A DNA stretch of 64,000 bases from Cyprinodon diabolis (lineage: Eukaryota; Chordata; Actinopteri; Cyprinodontiformes; Cyprinodontidae): positions 23,181,267 through 23,245,266 of the forward strand of contig CM060072.1 in assembly GCA_030533445.1 (NCBI GenBank), in the 5' to 3' direction. Below the pieces are notes generated by a model. That model searched no databases. It was not told where the DNA came from and was given only the letters and a program-made list of their open reading frames with translations. A program made the translations under genes and the position numbers. Positions 60,750-64,000 of this stretch are shown in pieces (the stretch's first letter is position 1; every line of letters begins with the position of its first letter).

Positions 60750-61034
60750 GAGTGGTCTTACGTGTCATTGTTTCTGGGCTCCAATTAAAAAAGAGGATGA
60801 GTATACCCACATCTCCAGGGACCACTACACTACTGGTGGTGCGTGAAAATCCTACTAGATCAGCAGTTTGTTAAATATTTAGATCAGCCCGTTTGACATC
60901 AACAATCATGTCACTTTCAAAGTTCATTAAATCCCCTGTCTTCCCCATTCTGATGCACAGTTTGGACTATAGATCAGAAATTTCCATTAACAAGCAGTTG
61001 GACCAGTGTGTCTAATAAAGTGGCCAGTGAGTGT
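60750..61034 (-). mobile_element. 5' end of a Tc1-like transposon
   Basis: On the minus strand it starts TACACTCACTGGCCACTTTA, the inverted terminus of a widespread fish Tc1 family. Further in, an ATG opens MGKTGDLMNFESDMIVDVKR, the start of its transposase (helix-turn-helix region), then a stop after about 25 codons. The rest of the element is missing. Confidence 0.75.
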
Positions 61035-62124
61035 ATATGCCTGTTTATTTATCTTTTAAGTTTAATACTGGTACACTATTGCAACTCATCATCCAGAACT
61101 TTATATATAGACAAATTTATTTTGATTTATTTGAGTGTGTAGATTAGTTTGGCGAGTTCCACATCTGATATCAATTTCATGTCTAATATTAGAAGCACAA
61201 TTACTGATAGAATTGGGCGTTTAAAGTTTTCAAGTATGTTATATATGTCACACAGCTAAAACTACAAAGGCACGTCATTTTATTTGAAATGAGTGTGCCT
61301 TTCCTTGTGTTAAGCAATTAAGTAAGACAATGTACCAGTGGAATAAGATGATTTGAATTTAAAATAAGATTTAAAAAAAATAAAATAAAAAAATCTCCAT
61401 TATTTTTTTCAAGTTCACAAATATTTATTCATCTTATTTTTAAGGCAAGAATAGTCATTCCATTGGCAGATTATGCTATTTATATGCTCAAACTAGGGGG
61501 GGAAAGCCTTTTATTTATTTCACTTTTTTGCAGTCCAGATAGTTCAGAAACCAACTGTAAAGACAAATGTAAATGAATAGGACATATAAAAGGGATTGTG
61601 ATGTATTTAGAAGTCAAGTTGTGATAATGTAATATTTGTTTTTGAGGACCAAGAAGGATATTTCAGATTTTCAGTGAGACTGTCTGCTTTTTGACCACCT
61701 GGGCAGATGAATAACAATGCCTAACTTTTGACAGGACTTGGGTGTTTCTCCTCTCAGTAGACTGAAATGGATCTCTGGATCTGTGGCTCTCACTTTTTAT
61801 CTTTTTATTACAGCTGTTCAAACCAAACTGAAGGTTGTTCATTGGCAACGAGGGAATGGCTGGCCTATCTTGCTCGTCTTGCTAGATGGTTGGATGGTTT
61901 CCCACTTTAGATAAATCTGATAGAGAACTGAATGCCAAGAAAACAAGAAAAAAACATTAAAAACTGTACAAGAACCTTGTAGAAAAAAATAGACTAAGGT
62001 TCAAGGGAACCCTACTCACGAAAAACATACATGTCAACCAAATCTGGTAAGTTTATCATCAATGATTTTGATTCTGCAGGAAAAAAAGATCATTTGTGTG
62101 TATTCTGTTTTGCTCTCAGCTAAT
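61035..62124. other. No gene seen
   Basis: A+T-rich flank, chance frames. Confidence 0.4.
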
Positions 62125-63045
62125 TAAATTCAGTTTGTTTATATAGCACCAATTCACAACACAGGTCATCTAAAGGCACTTTGCAATTTAACCAGATCAT
62201 ACAGTCAAATGGATTCAAAGTTTTCTATCTAAGGAAAACCAGTTGATTGCATCGAATCATCAACTCAAATCCCTCACACTAAGCATGCTTGTAACGACAG
62301 TGGAGAGGAAAAAGGAAGAAACCTCCAGCAGAACCAGACTCAGGCTGACTGGAGTCCAAGGAGACAGAAGCAGAGATAGAGAAAGAAGCAGAGATACAAA
62401 AGGCAACTGTCAAACAGCTCCACAGGCGGCCCCGTCCAGGAAACACACAGCCAGGCAGAAGAGCTCCGATCCAACTCCCATGTCAGAGGATGAAGAGAGC
62501 ACATCTAGCCAGTCATAGTCAGAGAAATCGAACTACACTGGCAGCAGCACAGCTGATATTTCTCTCCAGGATGGTATCACAGCCATACAGGAAATGACGA
62601 GGCAAAGCTATTATGAGAAAAAGCAGAAAGAGCGTAACGTTAGAGACTGAACTAACAAACTCTGCAGAGTGAGAAAATAGAGATAGAATGATAAAAAAGG
62701 GGTCCCTATGTCTTCCAGAAGTCTAAGTCTATAGCAGCATAACTATAGAGATAGCCCAGGATAACATAAGCTCTTTAAGAATAAGCTTTATAAAAAAAGA
62801 AAGTTTTAAGCCTACCCTTAAAAGTAGACAGTATGTCTGCCTCACGGACTAAAACTGGTAGTTGGTTCCACAGGAGAGGAGCCTGATAACTAAAAGATCT
62901 GTCTACCATTTTATTTTTAGAAATTCTAGGAACCACTAGTAAACCTGCAGATTGACATAACAAACAATCGGGTCTCTGATATAAGATGGAGCTTGGTCAT
63001 TTAAGGCTTTAAAAGTGAGAAGCAGGATTCTTAATTCTGGATTCT
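62125..63045 (-). mobile_element. 3' end of an L2-type LINE, second copy
   Basis: Minus-strand translation at 63045-62775: LRILLLTFKALNDQAPSYIR, then SAGLLVVPRISKNKMVDRSF and SYQAPLLWNQLPVLVREADI. It follows the same order as the copy at 16171-17258, here with a longer open frame. A 3'UTR follows and ends in ATATAAACAAACTGAATTTAA at 62125. 5'-truncated, opposite in direction to the first copy. Confidence 0.85.
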
Positions 63046-63782
63046 TCAAACGGCTACTCGGTTCAAGGCGGCCAGTAGCACCCATCAGTGTGCAGGGTTG
63101 CCATGATATGCAAATCAACCAATCAAAGCTGACTCTGGAAAACATGAGTGATGTTTTTCTTGCTGACCATCACTAAAATCTGAATCTCTGTTATTGTTTT
63201 CTATTAAATGGCTTGGCTCGGATTTAAGCTTATGTAGAAAGAATTGCTTTCCTAGACACTTTCAAGTTGTCAATCATGTAATCGGTTCACTGCAATGGAG
63301 AAAGGTTCCAGAATGTGACTCATTATTCAGTAATTTAAAATAGCTTGTTATGCAGTTCTAAAAGACATTCTGGGAAAGAAATATGTAACAAAATAAGATT
63401 GATGAACTAAGAAATTACATAAACATCTTTGTTAAAGACAGCATAAAGTTGGTTTTTGTAGCGTAAACAGATGCCCTGTTGTTTCAATAAAAAAGCATTT
63501 CAAAGCTACGTTTGAAATAATTTAATGATCTGGAAATACTAATTTAGAACACACAAGAGCAATCTTCAAAGTAGGCATATTCATCCAGCCAAAACAATAA
63601 TGAGAATTTAAGTCAAGATATCAAGGACTCTGAAGGGCCTCTGCTGGTTTTAGGGGGCCACGATACCAAGTTATTTAAGCCCATGCCAGCTGTAATTTAT
63701 GTACTAAAAACTAATGCCAGAGATCATAATAATCTGAACAAAAGCATATCCCTTTGAGTCATGTATGTGTGTCTCTGTAAAC
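63046..63782. other. No gene seen
   Basis: A+T-rich flank. Confidence 0.4.
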
Positions 63783-64000
63783 CAGGGGTCACCAACATAG
63801 TGCCTGCGGGCTCCAAAGGGGCCTCATGGACCATATAGGACTAAATTGTAACAAGCTCTTTTTAATGCTTCTTTTATTTTATGAGTGTTTTTATATCTGT
63901 TTTATGTATTGATTTATCTCTCTCAATTCTCTCAATTTTTCATACATTGGCTATTGTTTTAATCTATTCTAATTAAATGAAGTTTTTTAAAATTACAGGT
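63783..64000. mobile_element. Left end of a hAT element, cut by the window edge
   Basis: CAGGGGTCACCAACATAGTG followed by GGGGCCTCATGGACC resembles the terminus of the family interrupted at 27500-30026. The right end lies beyond the window, if present. Confidence 0.5.

Overview
This is A+T-rich vertebrate DNA, almost certainly from a teleost fish. It holds one recognisable protein-coding exon, a CpG-rich flank upstream of that exon, and a dense litter of fish transposable elements. The teleost assignment rests on the repeats: L2-type LINEs with an esterase-type ORF1, Tc1-like elements, fish hAT MITEs, TTAA-target MITEs and RTE-type 3' ends. I cannot name the species.

The gene is neuregulin-2 (nrg2), on the minus strand. 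Its first coding exon is 55153..54742 and ends in a clear GTAAGT donor. The sequence upstream of it (about 55154-56200) is GC/CpG-rich and looks like 5'UTR and promoter. No second exon (the Ig-domain exon) is visible on the minus strand, so positions 54741 down to 1 most likely lie in the first intron. Positions 56200-64000 are the upstream flank. Two out-of-frame upstream ORFs overlap the nrg2 start codon.

Intron layout, left to right. 1-6865: sparse, with a few MITE fragments. 6866-8000: a decayed Tc1-like transposon. 10678-11506: a hAT-type element with target duplication. 14731-17258: an RTE 3' end, a small hAT MITE and an L2 3' end. 17931-18199: a 269-bp (TA)n tract. 23200-30026: a nest of elements, made of a Tc1-like transposase remnant, an L2-like LINE split by a second LINE fragment, and a nearly intact L2 RT copy inserted into a hAT element. 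31785-36471: a solo-LTR-like repeat, two TTAA-target MITEs (one carrying an exon-like cassette) and a palindromic hAT MITE. 36840-40607: stacked elements, made of a CR1/Rex1-like LINE, a hAT remnant with a BED zinc-finger fragment, a 629-bp hAT MITE, a 340-bp MITE and an inverted-repeat element with 39-bp minisatellite arms. 44250-47660: an endonuclease remnant and Tc1-like pieces. 51569-52190: an inverted second copy of the 629-bp MITE.

Upstream of nrg2 there are a hAT element (56663-57362), a second LTR-like repeat (58111-58530), a Tc1-like 5' end (60750-61034), an L2 3' end (62125-63045) and the start of another hAT element at the window edge.

Nearly all other open frames are chance frames in noncoding or repeat DNA. 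I found no CRISPR array, no rRNA, and no tRNA gene beyond tRNA-like SINE heads. I found no clear new gene system. The points most worth checking are the nrg2 upstream ORFs, the exon-like cassette inside the TTAA MITE, the 39-bp inverted-repeat element, and the near-identical inverted hAT pair inside the presumed intron.
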